This document shows positions 1 through 9,536 of a stretch of DNA of 44,815 nucleotides, piece after piece. The notes beneath the pieces are model-generated. The model saw nothing but the letters and a program-made list of their open reading frames with translations. It was not told where the DNA came from and ran no database searches. Source of the DNA: an uncultured Bacteroides sp. (GTDB lineage: Bacteria; Bacteroidota; Bacteroidia; Bacteroidales; Bacteroidaceae); assembly GCA_947074275.1 (NCBI GenBank), contig CAMTPA010000019.1:1-44815 (forward strand), given 5' to 3'. Made by a program: the position numbers and the translations under genes. Position 1 is the stretch's first letter. Every line of letters starts with the position of its first letter.

Positions 1-7
1 ATTATAT

Positions 8-15
8 TACCTTTG
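8..15 (+). promoter_or_regulatory. Promoter -7 box for tRNA-Arg
   Basis: TACCTTTG matches the Bacteroidota -7 consensus TAnnTTTG and lies 16 bases before the mature tRNA 5' end at 32. The -33 element would fall outside the window. The bases after it (TTTGCACCGCAA) are shared with the glmS promoter on the other strand. Confidence 0.55.
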
Positions 16-31
16 CACCGCAATTAAGGAT

Positions 32-105
32 GGTTCCTTAGCTCAGCTGGATAGATCAACGCGCTTCTAAGGAGTGGGTCGAAGGTTCGAATCCTTCAGG
101 AATCA
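32..105 (+). tRNA. tRNA-Arg(UCU), with mispaired D and anticodon stems
   Basis: A 74-base cloverleaf without an encoded CCA. The 7-bp acceptor stem (32-38 with 98-104, one G:U pair) and the 5-bp T stem (81-85 with 93-97, loop TTCGAAT) are intact, and the D loop has GG. The anticodon loop CTTCTAA (64-70) gives anticodon UCU, reading AGA and probably AGG. The D stem GCTC/GATC (41-44, 54-57) has one C-U mispair, and the anticodon stem ACGCG/GGAGT (59-63, 71-75) has a G-A and a G-G mispair. It has its own promoter and terminator, so it is probably transcribed. It may be a diverged functional tRNA, a decaying copy, or carry sequence errors. Confidence 0.8.
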
Positions 106-111
106 CGAATC

Positions 112-148
112 AAAGCCATAAATAGTTATTTATGGCTTTTCTTTTTTT
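112..148 (+). terminator. Rho-independent terminator of tRNA-Arg
   Basis: The stem AAAGCCATAAAT (112-123) pairs perfectly with 128-139 across a 4-base loop and runs straight into a T-rich tract. It starts six bases after the tRNA end. Confidence 0.9.
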
Positions 149-262
149 GGGGGGGCTTGCACAAAACCATCTGTGCGCAGTCCCCCTTTCATTTATAGCC
201 AATACCACGTCTTAGTCTCAGTTCAAGAACACTTTGGAAAAATAAAACCCTATTTTAATTCG

Positions 263-302
263 CAAGAAACGGGGTTTTATCCGAATAAAACCCCGTTTCT
301 TG
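263..302 (-). terminator. Long hairpin, probable terminator of the HsdR-N-like gene
   Basis: 263-280 and 285-302 form an 18-bp perfect stem with loop CCGA. It lies nine bases past the stop codon of the minus-strand gene ending at 312. On the minus strand the T-rich stretch follows only after about 15 bases, so it may act as a 3'-end stabilising hairpin rather than a classical terminator. The half-site AATAAAACCC also occurs alone at 241-250. Confidence 0.6.
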
Positions 303-311
303 TAAAAGCCT

Positions 312-761
312 TTATAGTGCATTATAAATCGGAATTTCTTGCAGAAATTGATAAGACTGATTTGCATAATCCATTTTGCAACAATAATGCTTCAAACCAT
401 TGCTCACTATCAAATAATCTACGCGAAGCACAATGTTGTAACGAGCAATTTGATTAAAAACATTTTGCGCTATTTCTATGTGCGGTGCCTTGTATTCTAT
501 AATCATACGTGCGCTCAAATCTCTTTTATAAAGCACAGTATCACATCGTTTTACTGTCCCATTCAACTTTATCATAACCTCATTTGCCATTAACGAAGCA
601 GGGTATTTCTTATGTATAATAAGGTAATTCACAAAGTTCTGTCTCACCCATTCTTCAGGGGTAAGCGCAACATACTGCTTGCGGATAGAATCGAAAATTA
701 CATTTTTTCCATTTCTATCCATAATTTTAGCAGCGTATTGAGGAAGATTTAATGCCAACAT
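312..761 (-). CDS. Solitary HsdR N-terminal-like domain protein (putative PD-(D/E)XK nuclease fold)
   Basis: A 149-residue protein resembling the type I restriction enzyme R-subunit N-terminal domain (HSDR_N family) found as a stand-alone gene across Bacteroidota. Residues D74 (in KRCDTVLYK) and E89-Y90-K91 (in MIIEYKAP) fit the D...ExK metal-binding core of the PD-(D/E)XK fold. There is no helicase domain and no methylase or specificity subunit nearby, so this is not a restriction system. The ATG at 761 was chosen; an in-frame TTG at 785 would add eight residues and is less likely. It is divergent from amn-holA. The substrate is unknown; a role in DNA metabolism is inference from fold and the holA neighbour. 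Confidence 0.75.
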   Translation of the reverse strand: MLALNLPQYAAKIMDRNGKNVIFDSIRKQYVALTPEEWVRQNFVNYLIIHKKYPASLMANEVMIKLNGTVKRCDTVLYKRDLSARMIIEYKAPHIEIAQNVFNQIARYNIVLRVDYLIVSNGLKHYCCKMDYANQSYQFLQEIPIYNAL

Positions 762-765
762 TTTG

Positions 766-773
766 TATTTTTG
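766..773 (+). promoter_or_regulatory. Candidate promoter of amn-holA
   Basis: TATTTTTG fits TAnnTTTG. It overlaps the first codons of the divergent gene and would give a leader of about 45 bases that includes the inverted repeat at 787-807. No good -33 element at the usual spacing. Confidence 0.4.
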
Positions 774-786
774 TGAGTTATACAAC

Positions 787-807
787 TATATTCTTTCAAA
801 GAATATA
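787..807. repeat. Perfect inverted repeat between divergent genes
   Basis: TATATTCTTT (787-796), a single C at 797, then its exact reverse complement (798-807). It sits between the start of the HsdR-N-like gene and amn, in the predicted amn leader. The one-base centre makes it a poor RNA hairpin and a better candidate for a protein-binding site. Confidence 0.6.
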
Positions 808-825
808 CAAATTTAATGGAATCTT

Positions 826-1602
826 ATGAAAACAAAGAGTGAAATTGTTGCTAATTGGCTTCCGCGTTATACGAAACGCAATATAGATGATTTTGGTAAA
901 CACATTCTGCTTACTAATTTTAATAATTACGTAGAGATATTTGCTGAAATATTCGACGTACCTGTAATGGGACGAGATTCTAATATGATTTCAGCAAGTG
1001 CTGAAGGCATAACAATTATTAATTTTGGAATGGGAAGCCCCAATGCAGCTATAATAATGGATTTACTGAGTGCTATTAAACCAAAAGCTTGTCTTTTTTT
1101 AGGAAAATGTGGAGGGTTGAATAGAAAAACGCAATTGGGCGATTTAATTTTACCAATTGCTGGAATCCGTGGCGAAGGTACCTCCAATGATTATTTTCCG
1201 CCCGAAGTTCCTGCATTGCCTTCTTTTATGCTACAACGTGCGGTATCATCTTCGATTCGAGATTTTGACCTTGATTATTGGACGGGAACAGTCTATACCA
1301 CCAATCGCAGAATATGGGAGCACGACGAGAGCTTCAAAGAATATCTTAAAAAAACCCGTGCTATGGCTATTGATATGGAAACAGCCACGTTGTTTAGCTG
1401 TGGATTTGCCAATCGCATCCCCACAGGAGCTTTGCTGCTGGTCTCCGATCAACCTATGATACCCGAAGGGGTAAAAACAGAAAAAAGTGATAATATCATT
1501 ACCGAAAACTACGTGAATAAACACGTGGAAATTGGTATTGCGGCATTACGAATGATTATGGATAAAAACAAAACGGTAAGGCATCTAAAATTTGATTTCT
1601 AA
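826..1602 (+). CDS. amn: AMP nucleosidase (short form)
   Basis: A 258-residue member of the PNP/UDP phosphorylase superfamily. It is expected to hydrolyse AMP to adenine and ribose 5-phosphate in the cytoplasm, adjusting adenylate levels. Visible family features are the phosphate-side glycine motif FGMGSPNA (67-74), GKCGGL (93-98), the nucleoside-binding segment AIDMETATLF (181-190) and SDQP (207-210), whose Asp normally contacts the purine base. It lacks the extra N-terminal domain of the enterobacterial enzyme, as usual for the Bacteroidota type. The stop is 19 bases before holA, so the two are probably co-transcribed. A related nucleoside phosphorylase is the main alternative. Confidence 0.85.
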   Translation: MKTKSEIVANWLPRYTKRNIDDFGKHILLTNFNNYVEIFAEIFDVPVMGRDSNMISASAEGITIINFGMGSPNAAIIMDLLSAIKPKACLFLGKCGGLNRKTQLGDLILPIAGIRGEGTSNDYFPPEVPALPSFMLQRAVSSSIRDFDLDYWTGTVYTTNRRIWEHDESFKEYLKKTRAMAIDMETATLFSCGFANRIPTGALLLVSDQPMIPEGVKTEKSDNIITENYVNKHVEIGIAALRMIMDKNKTVRHLKFDF

Positions 1603-1621
1603 AACAACACTTTAATAATAT

Positions 1622-2644
1622 ATGGCCAAACAAGAAGTAAGCTGTGACGATATTTTAAAAAAAATAAAAGACAAACAATACGCGCCTATCTATTATCTAA
1701 TGGGGGAAGAACCTTATTATATTGATTTGATAGCAGATTTTGTCGCAGAGAACATATTGAATGAGACTGAAAAAGAGTTTAATCAGACCATTCTATATGG
1801 TGGGGATGTAGATATAGCAACTGTTATAAATGCGGCTAAACGCTATCCTATGATGTCCGATTATCAGGTTATTATAGTAAAAGAGGCACAAGCCATTCGT
1901 AATATCGAAGAGCTATCATTTTATATACAAAAGCCACTTATGTCTACAATTCTCGTATTGTGCCACAAGCACGGAACGCTGGATCGTCGCAAAAAAATAG
2001 CCGCAGAAATAGAAAAAAAAGGCGTATTATTTGAATCGAAAAAAATAAAAGAAGCTCAATTGCCCGGGTTTATATCTTCGTATATGAAAAAGAAAGGAGT
2101 GGATATTGAACATAAGGCAAGTGTAATGTTGGCGGAATTTATAGGATGTGATTTAAGTCGACTAACAGGGGAGTTAGAGAAATTGATAATAACATTACCA
2201 CCAAATCAAAAACGAATATCTCCTGACCAGATTGAGAAAAATATTGGCATTAGTAAGGACTATAATAACTTTGAATTGAAAAATGCACTAATAGAAAAAG
2301 ATATTCTTAAAGCCAATAAGATAATAAAATATTTCGACGAAAATCCAAAGAATAATCCGATACAGATGACCTTGGCATTACTATTTAACTTTTACTCAAA
2401 TTTAATGATGGCTTATTATGCACCAGATAAATCGGATCAAGGAGTAGCTTCTTGGCTTGGATTCAAATCAGCTTGGGCATCGCGCGATTATATGGCTGCT
2501 ATGCGAAAATATAGTGGTGTGAAAACAATGCAAATAATAGGAGAAATTCGATATGCAGATGCTAAATCAAAAGGAGTGTGCAGCACCTCATCTACTACCG
2601 ATAACGAAATCTTGCGCGAATTGATATTTAAAATTCTGCATTAA
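1622..2644 (+). CDS. holA: DNA polymerase III delta subunit (clamp loader)
   Basis: A 340-residue HolA-like protein. Delta is the wrench of the clamp loader, opening the beta sliding clamp so it can be loaded at the replication fork. The N-terminal PIYYLMGEEPYYID (about residues 23-36) is the typical start of the AAA+-like domain of delta, which lacks a Walker A site, as here. The middle segment with DLSRLTGELEKL (about 177-188) and the C-terminal helical collar domain match family layout and length. It follows amn by 19 bases and is followed by a hairpin. Confidence 0.9.
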   Translation: MAKQEVSCDDILKKIKDKQYAPIYYLMGEEPYYIDLIADFVAENILNETEKEFNQTILYGGDVDIATVINAAKRYPMMSDYQVIIVKEAQAIRNIEELSFYIQKPLMSTILVLCHKHGTLDRRKKIAAEIEKKGVLFESKKIKEAQLPGFISSYMKKKGVDIEHKASVMLAEFIGCDLSRLTGELEKLIITLPPNQKRISPDQIEKNIGISKDYNNFELKNALIEKDILKANKIIKYFDENPKNNPIQMTLALLFNFYSNLMMAYYAPDKSDQGVASWLGFKSAWASRDYMAAMRKYSGVKTMQIIGEIRYADAKSKGVCSTSSTTDNEILRELIFKILH

Positions 2645-2669
2645 AGGCAAGCTTATTTATATAGCGAAA

Positions 2670-2707
2670 TAACCGCCCTTTATAGCTCAGGCTATAAAGG
2701 GCGGTTA
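2670..2707 (+). terminator. Hairpin downstream of holA
   Basis: A 17-bp perfect stem (2670-2686 with 2691-2707) with tetraloop TCAG starts 25 bases after the holA stop. There is no real T-run on the plus strand (GGTTATGTATATA follows), so termination may be Rho-assisted or the hairpin may protect the mRNA end. Confidence 0.65.
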
Positions 2708-3285
2708 TGTATATAATAACGCCACTCTATATTACCCAAACTTTCCATTTTAAAACACTCCAATTTACACCAAAGAGTTATGTAAGTTTTTAATATCAGT
2801 AGTTCACAAATGGATAACCGAAAAACATCCCAATTATGAATATTCAGTTGTTTACAATTGGAATTATCTATAAAATAGCGATGAATTTACATAAAACAAT
2901 TTCAACTTTACAATTGTAGTATAATATTTCAAACACCACGCTATTACAATTGTAATAGTTAAATAATTACATATCGAAAGGTGTCATATAAGTATATACA
3001 ATTATATTTCAATAAATTATATGCCTAAAATCAAGTAACAGTTTATATATACATAGATATTATAAAAAAAGTTCACAAAATAAACAAATAAATAATATAT
3101 TTACATCATATACATCTAATAATTAGTAAGTTATGACGATTTAATAAACCTTTACTATATGTCGTCATTTGTAAAATTACGAATGTAAACACCAAATATG
3201 TTAATGCACCAATTTCTAACGAGTCCGTATATTTCCAATTGTGAATATTAGAATTGTTATTTGATTTTAAAATGTAATATATACA
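2708..3285. other. AT-rich intergenic region with repeated ACAATT palindromes
   Basis: A gap of about 700 bases between holA and the HTH gene, unusually long and AT-rich for this window. ORFs here are low-complexity and unconvincing. It holds several ACAATT elements: TTTACAATTGG at 2851-2861, the palindrome TACAATTGTA at 2909-2918, the 18-bp palindrome CTATTACAATTGTAATAG at 2941-2958, TACAATTATA near 2998 and CCAATTGTG at 3235-3243. A 15-base near-repeat CCAATTRTGAATATT occurs at 2830-2844 and 3235-3249. These look like regulator-binding sites, possibly for the adjacent HTH protein. Confidence 0.6.
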
Positions 3286-3317
3286 TTTGTTATTATCAAA
3301 TAACATCCCTACATTTG
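3286..3317 (+). promoter_or_regulatory. Promoter of the HTH regulator gene
   Basis: TTTG at 3286-3289, a 20-base spacer and TACATTTG at 3310-3317 match the Bacteroidota -33/-7 layout exactly. The start site would be near 3324, 40 bases before the ATG. An inverted repeat ACATTT...AAATGT (3311-3316, 3327-3332) overlaps the -7 box and the likely start, a good place for autorepression. Confidence 0.6.
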
Positions 3318-3363
3318 TAATAATATAAATGTAACTTTTTATCACATTAAAAATTTTAGAATT

Positions 3364-3822
3364 ATGGATATAAAAGATCGGATAAAACTATTGATGGAAC
3401 ACGAAAGTATGACGGCTGCCGCATTTGCTGAAAGTATTGGAGTGGCACAGGCTACTATTTCCCACACATTGGGGGATCGTAACAAATATCCAAGCACCGA
3501 TTTTATAATAAAACTGCACGAACGTTTTAATCATATAAGTCTTGATTGGTTATTAACAGGTAAAGGTGAAATGATAAATGATAAAAGAGATATTGTTTCA
3601 TTAGTCGACACTCCTCCTTCCTTATTTGGCGACGAAATTCTGAACAAAAAAACAAATGCTTCTGAAAAATGCAATGAAACAGTGTTAGAAACATCGTTAG
3701 GAGGCACTAAAAACATTGTAAGACAGGATATTATATACAAAGAACTACCTGCAAAAAAAATCACAGAAATACGTGTTTTCTTTGACGATAACACGTATCA
3801 AATATTCAAGCCAGAAAAATAG
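3364..3822 (+). CDS. XRE-type helix-turn-helix regulator
   Basis: A 152-residue protein of the XRE/Cro-CI class common in Bacteroidota. Residues 1-60 form the HTH domain, with AFAESIGVAQATISHTLG (about 20-37) as helix-turn-helix. LDWLLTGKGEM (about 60-70) is the usual end of this domain in Bacteroidota members. The rest is a variable linker and a short conserved-looking tail (EIRVFFDDNTYQIFKP). No peptidase or membrane part is seen. It lies alone behind a palindrome-rich gap and directly before pyrK, whose promoter begins 32 bases after its stop. Autoregulation and pyrKD control are inferences from position. Confidence 0.8.
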   Translation: MDIKDRIKLLMEHESMTAAAFAESIGVAQATISHTLGDRNKYPSTDFIIKLHERFNHISLDWLLTGKGEMINDKRDIVSLVDTPPSLFGDEILNKKTNASEKCNETVLETSLGGTKNIVRQDIIYKELPAKKITEIRVFFDDNTYQIFKPEK

Positions 3823-3854
3823 ACTCTAAACATTTAGTATTACGCAATTTAGCA

Positions 3855-3862
3855 TATCTTTG
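3855..3862 (+). promoter_or_regulatory. Promoter of pyrK-pyrD
   Basis: TATCTTTG matches TAnnTTTG, with a weak TTTA at 3833-3836. The start site would be near 3869, 30 bases before the pyrK ATG. Its position also rules out the in-frame TTG at 3860 as start codon. Confidence 0.5.
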
Positions 3863-3898
3863 CGCCAAATTATTCGCTTATTTATAAGACTGAAATAT

Positions 3899-4675
3899 AT
3901 GAGAAAATTTATTTTAGATTTGAAAGTCACAGAGAATGTTAGCCTAAGTGCAAACTATTCTTTAATTAAAATGACTTCTGAATCAACTTTACCCGAAATG
4001 CAGCCTGGACAATTTGCAGAGTTGAGAGTCGACAATTCACCAACCACCTTCCTGAGAAGGCCTATCTCTATAAATAATGTAGATAGAGAAAAAAACGAAG
4101 TTTGGTTTTTAATTCAGCGTGTAGGAGATGGAACTAAGCGTCTTTGTGATAGTGCTTTAGGTGATATTATCAATGTGATTTTACCACTTGGAAACGGCTT
4201 TTCTAGCCCACAAAATAAAAAGGATCAAATTCTATTAATTGGCGGAGGTGTTGGAACTGCACCTATGTTATATTTGGGAAAGCAATTACTTGAGAATGGA
4301 TATACACCAATTTTTCTATTAGGTGCTCGTACAAGCAATGACCTACTGCAATTGGACGAATTTGCCAAATATGGTAAAGTGCATATCACTACCGAAGATG
4401 GCAGTTGTGGTGAAAAGGGTTATGTAACACAGCATTCAATATTAAACGATATTACGTTTAAACAAATTTACACTTGTGGGCCAAAAGCTATGATGCAAGC
4501 AGTAGCTAAATATGCAAAAAACAAAAATATAAATTGCGAAGTTTCTCTTGAAAACACAATGGCTTGTGGCGTTGGAGCCTGTCTTTGTTGCGTAGAAAAT
4601 ACAGATGAAGGCCATCTTTGTGTATGCACCGACGGACCAGTATTTAATATAAATAAATTATTATGGCAGATTTGA
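3899..4675 (+). CDS. pyrK: Dihydroorotate dehydrogenase B, electron-transfer subunit
   Basis: A 258-residue PyrK. It passes electrons from dihydroorotate oxidation in PyrD through FMN, a [2Fe-2S] cluster and FAD to NAD+ in pyrimidine synthesis. RRPISI (53-58) is the FAD-binding motif, GGGVGTAP (115-122) and YTCGP (191-195) belong to the NAD-binding ferredoxin-reductase fold, and the C-terminal cysteines C223, C228, C231 and C243 (C230 and C241 are nearby) supply the cluster. The ATG at 3899 was chosen because an upstream in-frame TTG falls in the promoter. The last 13 bases overlap pyrD, indicating translational coupling of the two subunits. Confidence 0.92.
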   Translation: MRKFILDLKVTENVSLSANYSLIKMTSESTLPEMQPGQFAELRVDNSPTTFLRRPISINNVDREKNEVWFLIQRVGDGTKRLCDSALGDIINVILPLGNGFSSPQNKKDQILLIGGGVGTAPMLYLGKQLLENGYTPIFLLGARTSNDLLQLDEFAKYGKVHITTEDGSCGEKGYVTQHSILNDITFKQIYTCGPKAMMQAVAKYAKNKNINCEVSLENTMACGVGACLCCVENTDEGHLCVCTDGPVFNINKLLWQI

Positions 4676-5574
4676 ATGTAAAAATAGGAGACTTATGTTT
4701 AAAAAATCCAGTAATGACCGCTTCGGGTACATTTGGATATGGTGAGGAGTTTTCTGACTTTATAGATCTATCGCGAATAGGCGGTGTTATCGTAAAAGGC
4801 ACTACCATTCACAAACGCGAAGGAAATCTTTATCCACGTATGGCAGAAACGCCAGCAGGTATGCTGAATGCGGTTGGATTACAAAATAAAGGCGTTGATT
4901 ACTTTGTTGAACAGATTTATCCACGTATAAAAGACATTCAGACAAATATGATTGTGAATGTTTCGGGGTCGACTCTTGAGGATTATGTGAAAACTGCTGA
5001 AATAATCAATGAGCTTGACAATATTCCTGCCATTGAATTAAATATCTCGTGTCCCAATGTAAAACAAGGTGGAATGGCATTTGGAGTTACGTGCCAGGGT
5101 GCATCCGAGGTAGTAAAAGCAGTAAGAGCTGCCTATAAGAAGACTCTAATTGTGAAGCTATCGCCCAATGTGACAGATATAACAGAAATCGCTCGTTCGG
5201 TTGAAGATAGTGGCGCAGATAGTGTGTCATTAATTAATACATTATTGGGTATGGCAATTGATGCTGAACGTCGTCGCCCGATATTATCTACAGTGACAGG
5301 TGGACTCTCTGGCGCTGCCGTCAAACCAGTTGCATTACGAATGGTGTGGCAGGTTGCAAAGTCCGTTAAAATTCCAGTTGTTGGTTTGGGTGGTATTATG
5401 AACTGGAAAGATGCCGTTGAATTTATGCTGGCTGGAGCAACAGCCATCCAAATTGGCACAGCAAACTTTATAGATCCAACTATTACAGTTAAGGTTGCCG
5501 AAGGCATAAATGATTATTTGGATAGACACGGATACAAATCTGTTAATGATATTATAGGCGCACTCGAGTTGTAG
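4663..5574 (+). CDS. pyrD: Dihydroorotate dehydrogenase B, catalytic subunit
   Basis: A 303-residue class 1B dihydroorotate dehydrogenase that oxidises dihydroorotate to orotate with FMN. The catalytic base of this class is a cysteine, here C130 in [16 protein letters not shown] (45-48), NAVGLQN (69-75), K165 in [16 protein letters not shown] (214-222) and GLGGI (241-245) line the FMN and substrate sites. The start overlaps the pyrK end. No other pyr gene is adjacent; carAB lie about 21 kb away in this window. The gene ends before a strong bidirectional terminator. Confidence 0.94.
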   Translation: MADLNVKIGDLCLKNPVMTASGTFGYGEEFSDFIDLSRIGGVIVKGTTIHKREGNLYPRMAETPAGMLNAVGLQNKGVDYFVEQIYPRIKDIQTNMIVNVSGSTLEDYVKTAEIINELDNIPAIELNISCPNVKQGGMAFGVTCQGASEVVKAVRAAYKKTLIVKLSPNVTDITEIARSVEDSGADSVSLINTLLGMAIDAERRRPILSTVTGGLSGAAVKPVALRMVWQVAKSVKIPVVGLGGIMNWKDAVEFMLAGATAIQIGTANFIDPTITVKVAEGINDYLDRHGYKSVNDIIGALEL

Positions 5575-5631
5575 ATTATTATTTTTTACATTAATAAAAA
5601 TAGGACGCTACTACATTTAATATAGAAATAT

Positions 5632-5673
5632 AAAAATCCGATATTGCTTTTATCACTGCAATATCGGATTTTT
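5632..5673. terminator. Bidirectional terminator between pyrD and trmD
   Basis: A 16-bp perfect stem (5632-5647 with 5658-5673) with A-tract and T-tract on either side serves the converging pyrD (plus) and trmD (minus) transcripts. Confidence 0.9.
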
Positions 5674-5686
5674 ATTTTACAAGAAG

Positions 5687-6364
5687 TTACTCGCCTAAAA
5701 GATCGGGTCTTAGTTTTCGAGTTCTTTCGAGTGATTGTTGTAGCTCCCATTCTTTGATTTTCGCTTCATGACCCGAAAGCAATATATCTGGAACTTTCCA
5801 ACCGTTGTATTCGGCTGGTCGAGTATAAACAGGTGCAGCCAGAAGATTATCTTGAAAAGAATCGGATAAAGCGGATTGTTCATCGGAGATAACCCCAGGA
5901 ATAATACGCACAATAGCGTCTGCTATTACAGCGGCGGCCAACTCGCCACCAGTCAAAACAAAATCTCCTATGCTAATTTCTTTCGTGATAAGGTGTTCGC
6001 GAATCCTATAATCAATTCCTTTGAAGTGTCCACAAAGAATAATTAAATTACCAGTGAGTGACAGCGTATTTGCCATCTTCTGATCGAATTGCTCGCCGTC
6101 GGGTGTTGTAAATATCACTTCATCGTAATGACGCTCCGACTTCAGGTGATTGATGCAACGCTCGATAGGTTCTATTTTCATCACCATTCCCGCAAAACCT
6201 CCAAAGGGATAATCATCAACACGACGATATTTATCGTCTGTAAAATCACGCAAGTTATGAATGTGAATTTCAGCCAGCCCTTTATTTTGTGCTCGCTTCA
6301 TAATCGAACAATTAAAAAAGCCCTCAATCATTTCGGGCAATACGGTTATAATATCAATTCGCAT
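5687..6364 (-). CDS. trmD: tRNA (guanine37-N1)-methyltransferase
   Basis: A 225-residue TrmD, the knotted SPOUT-family enzyme that uses S-adenosylmethionine to make m1G37 next to the anticodon and so prevents +1 frameshifts. [12 protein letters not shown] is the normal N-terminus, which fixes the start at the ATG at 6364 rather than at an upstream in-frame codon. [10 protein letters not shown] (111-120) and [13 protein letters not shown] (131-143) form the cofactor knot. D168 in SALSDSF matches the catalytic Asp. The usual rpsP-rimM-rplS neighbours are absent. It is divergent from ligA. Confidence 0.94.
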   Translation of the reverse strand: MRIDIITVLPEMIEGFFNCSIMKRAQNKGLAEIHIHNLRDFTDDKYRRVDDYPFGGFAGMVMKIEPIERCINHLKSERHYDEVIFTTPDGEQFDQKMANTLSLTGNLIILCGHFKGIDYRIREHLITKEISIGDFVLTGGELAAAVIADAIVRIIPGVISDEQSALSDSFQDNLLAAPVYTRPAEYNGWKVPDILLSGHEAKIKEWELQQSLERTRKLRPDLLGE

Positions 6365-6382
6365 ATACTTTTTTATTTGGCA

Positions 6383-6390
6383 CAAAATTA
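6383..6390 (-). promoter_or_regulatory. Candidate promoter of trmD
   Basis: Read on the minus strand, TAATTTTG fits TAnnTTTG and lies 18 bases before the trmD ATG, giving a very short leader. No clear -33 element. Confidence 0.35.
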
Positions 6391-6434
6391 CAAATATTAG
6401 ACTATAAAATCTCACTTATTAAAAGATAAACCTC

Positions 6435-6442
6435 TATTTTTG
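6435..6442 (+). promoter_or_regulatory. Promoter of ligA
   Basis: TATTTTTG matches the -7 consensus, 23 bases before the ligA ATG. The -33 position is AT-rich without a clear TTG. Confidence 0.45.
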
Positions 6443-6447
6443 TCTAA

Positions 6448-8469
<2,022 letters not shown>

Positions 8470-8529
8470 CATTTTTGAGCAAATAGCTTTTTTATATACG
8501 TTTATTGTCGCCAAAATGGAAAATATTCG

Positions 8530-8537
8530 TACTTTTG
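8530..8537 (+). promoter_or_regulatory. Promoter of dapA
   Basis: TACTTTTG matches TAnnTTTG. A TTG at 8505-8507 lies 22 bases upstream, slightly wide. Leader of about 30 bases. Confidence 0.5.
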
Positions 8538-8574
8538 CGGCTTAAATTATTAGAGATTATCATTTATAATATCC

Positions 8575-9468
8575 ATGATACAAACTAAATTGAAAGGAAT
8601 GGGGGTAGCACTGATTACTCCTTTCAAAGAAGATGAAAGCATAGACTACGATGCGTTGATGAGAATGGTGGACTACCTGATACAAAACAACGCAGATTTT
8701 CTTTGTGTGCTTGGCACCACTGCCGAAACGCCAACACTAACCGAAGAAGAAAAAAAGACGATAAAAAAGATGGTAATAGACCGAGTAAACGGTCGTGTTC
8801 CTATTTTATTGGGCGTTGGAGGAAATAATACACGCGCCGTAGTAGAACAGCTTAAAAACGATGATTTCACTGGGGTTGACGCTATTCTTTCTGTTGTTCC
8901 TTATTATAATAAACCATCGCAAGAAGGTATTTACCAACATTATAAGGCTATCGCCGAAGCTACCGAACTTCCTATCGTACTATACAACGTGCCAGGACGC
9001 ACAGGTGTAAATATGACTGCAAGCACTACATTGCGCATTGCTCGTGACTTCAAGAATGTGATTGCCATCAAAGAGGCTTCAGGAAACATTACTCAGATGG
9101 ATGATATTATCAAAAACAAACCTGCTAATTTTGATGTAATATCGGGAGATGACGGCATCACCTTCCCACTTATTACATTGGGGGCGATTGGTGTTATATC
9201 GGTGATTGGGAATGCTTTTCCACGCGAATTTAGCAAAATGACCCGTTTGGCATTGCAAGGCGATTTCAAAAATGCACTTACCATTCATCATCGTTTCACC
9301 GAACTGTTCGATTTGTTGTTTGTAGATGGAAATCCAGCAGGAGTAAAATCTATTTTGAACGTGATGGGAATGATTGAAAACAAATTGAGACTTCCATTAG
9401 TACCTACACGTATCACAACTTTCGAAGCCATCAGAAAGGTTTTGAATGAATTGAATATCAAGTGTTAA
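8575..9468 (+). CDS. dapA: 4-hydroxy-tetrahydrodipicolinate synthase
   Basis: A 297-residue class I aldolase-fold enzyme that condenses pyruvate with aspartate semialdehyde, the first committed step to diaminopimelate and lysine. K166 in AIKEASG forms the Schiff base. T48-T49 (in GTTAETPTL), Y137 (in LYNVPGRTG) and Y111 (in PYYNKPSQEG) form the proton relay, and R142 binds substrate. GTTAET replaces the commoner GTTGES, a conservative change. It is a single-gene unit with its own promoter and a long terminator. Confidence 0.95.
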   Translation: MIQTKLKGMGVALITPFKEDESIDYDALMRMVDYLIQNNADFLCVLGTTAETPTLTEEEKKTIKKMVIDRVNGRVPILLGVGGNNTRAVVEQLKNDDFTGVDAILSVVPYYNKPSQEGIYQHYKAIAEATELPIVLYNVPGRTGVNMTASTTLRIARDFKNVIAIKEASGNITQMDDIIKNKPANFDVISGDDGITFPLITLGAIGVISVIGNAFPREFSKMTRLALQGDFKNALTIHHRFTELFDLLFVDGNPAGVKSILNVMGMIENKLRLPLVPTRITTFEAIRKVLNELNIKC

Positions 9469-9480
9469 ACTTGAATTTAT

Positions 9481-9531
9481 ATTAATCAAAAAGCGGACTT
9501 CATCATTAATGAAGTCCGCTTTTTGATTAAT
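9481..9531. terminator. Bidirectional terminator between dapA and the PH-like gene
   Basis: A 23-bp perfect stem (9481-9503 with 9509-9531) with a 5-base loop and flanking A and T tracts. It separates the converging dapA (plus) and small membrane gene (minus). Confidence 0.92.
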
Positions 9532-9536
9532 AAATA

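Noticed and set aside
173..457. 94-codon plus-strand frame across the hairpin at 263-302
   Set aside because: It spans a terminator-like hairpin and the end of the HsdR-N-like gene; its translation has no domain character.
312..761. Type I restriction-modification system
   Set aside because: Only an N-terminal-like domain is present; no helicase motor, methylase or specificity subunit nearby.
2740..3285. Possible replication origin because of AT-richness and repeats
   Set aside because: No DnaA boxes of good quality; the repeated unit is ACAATT-type; no dnaA, dnaN or partition gene nearby.
3106..3345. 79-codon minus-strand frame in the AT-rich gap
   Set aside because: Low-complexity, Ile/Tyr/Asn-rich translation, no ribosome-binding context, and it overlaps the well-formed promoter of the HTH gene.
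3860..3898. TTG start giving 13 extra residues on PyrK
   Set aside because: The TTG lies in the -7 promoter box, and the protein from the ATG at 3899 has the normal family N-terminus.
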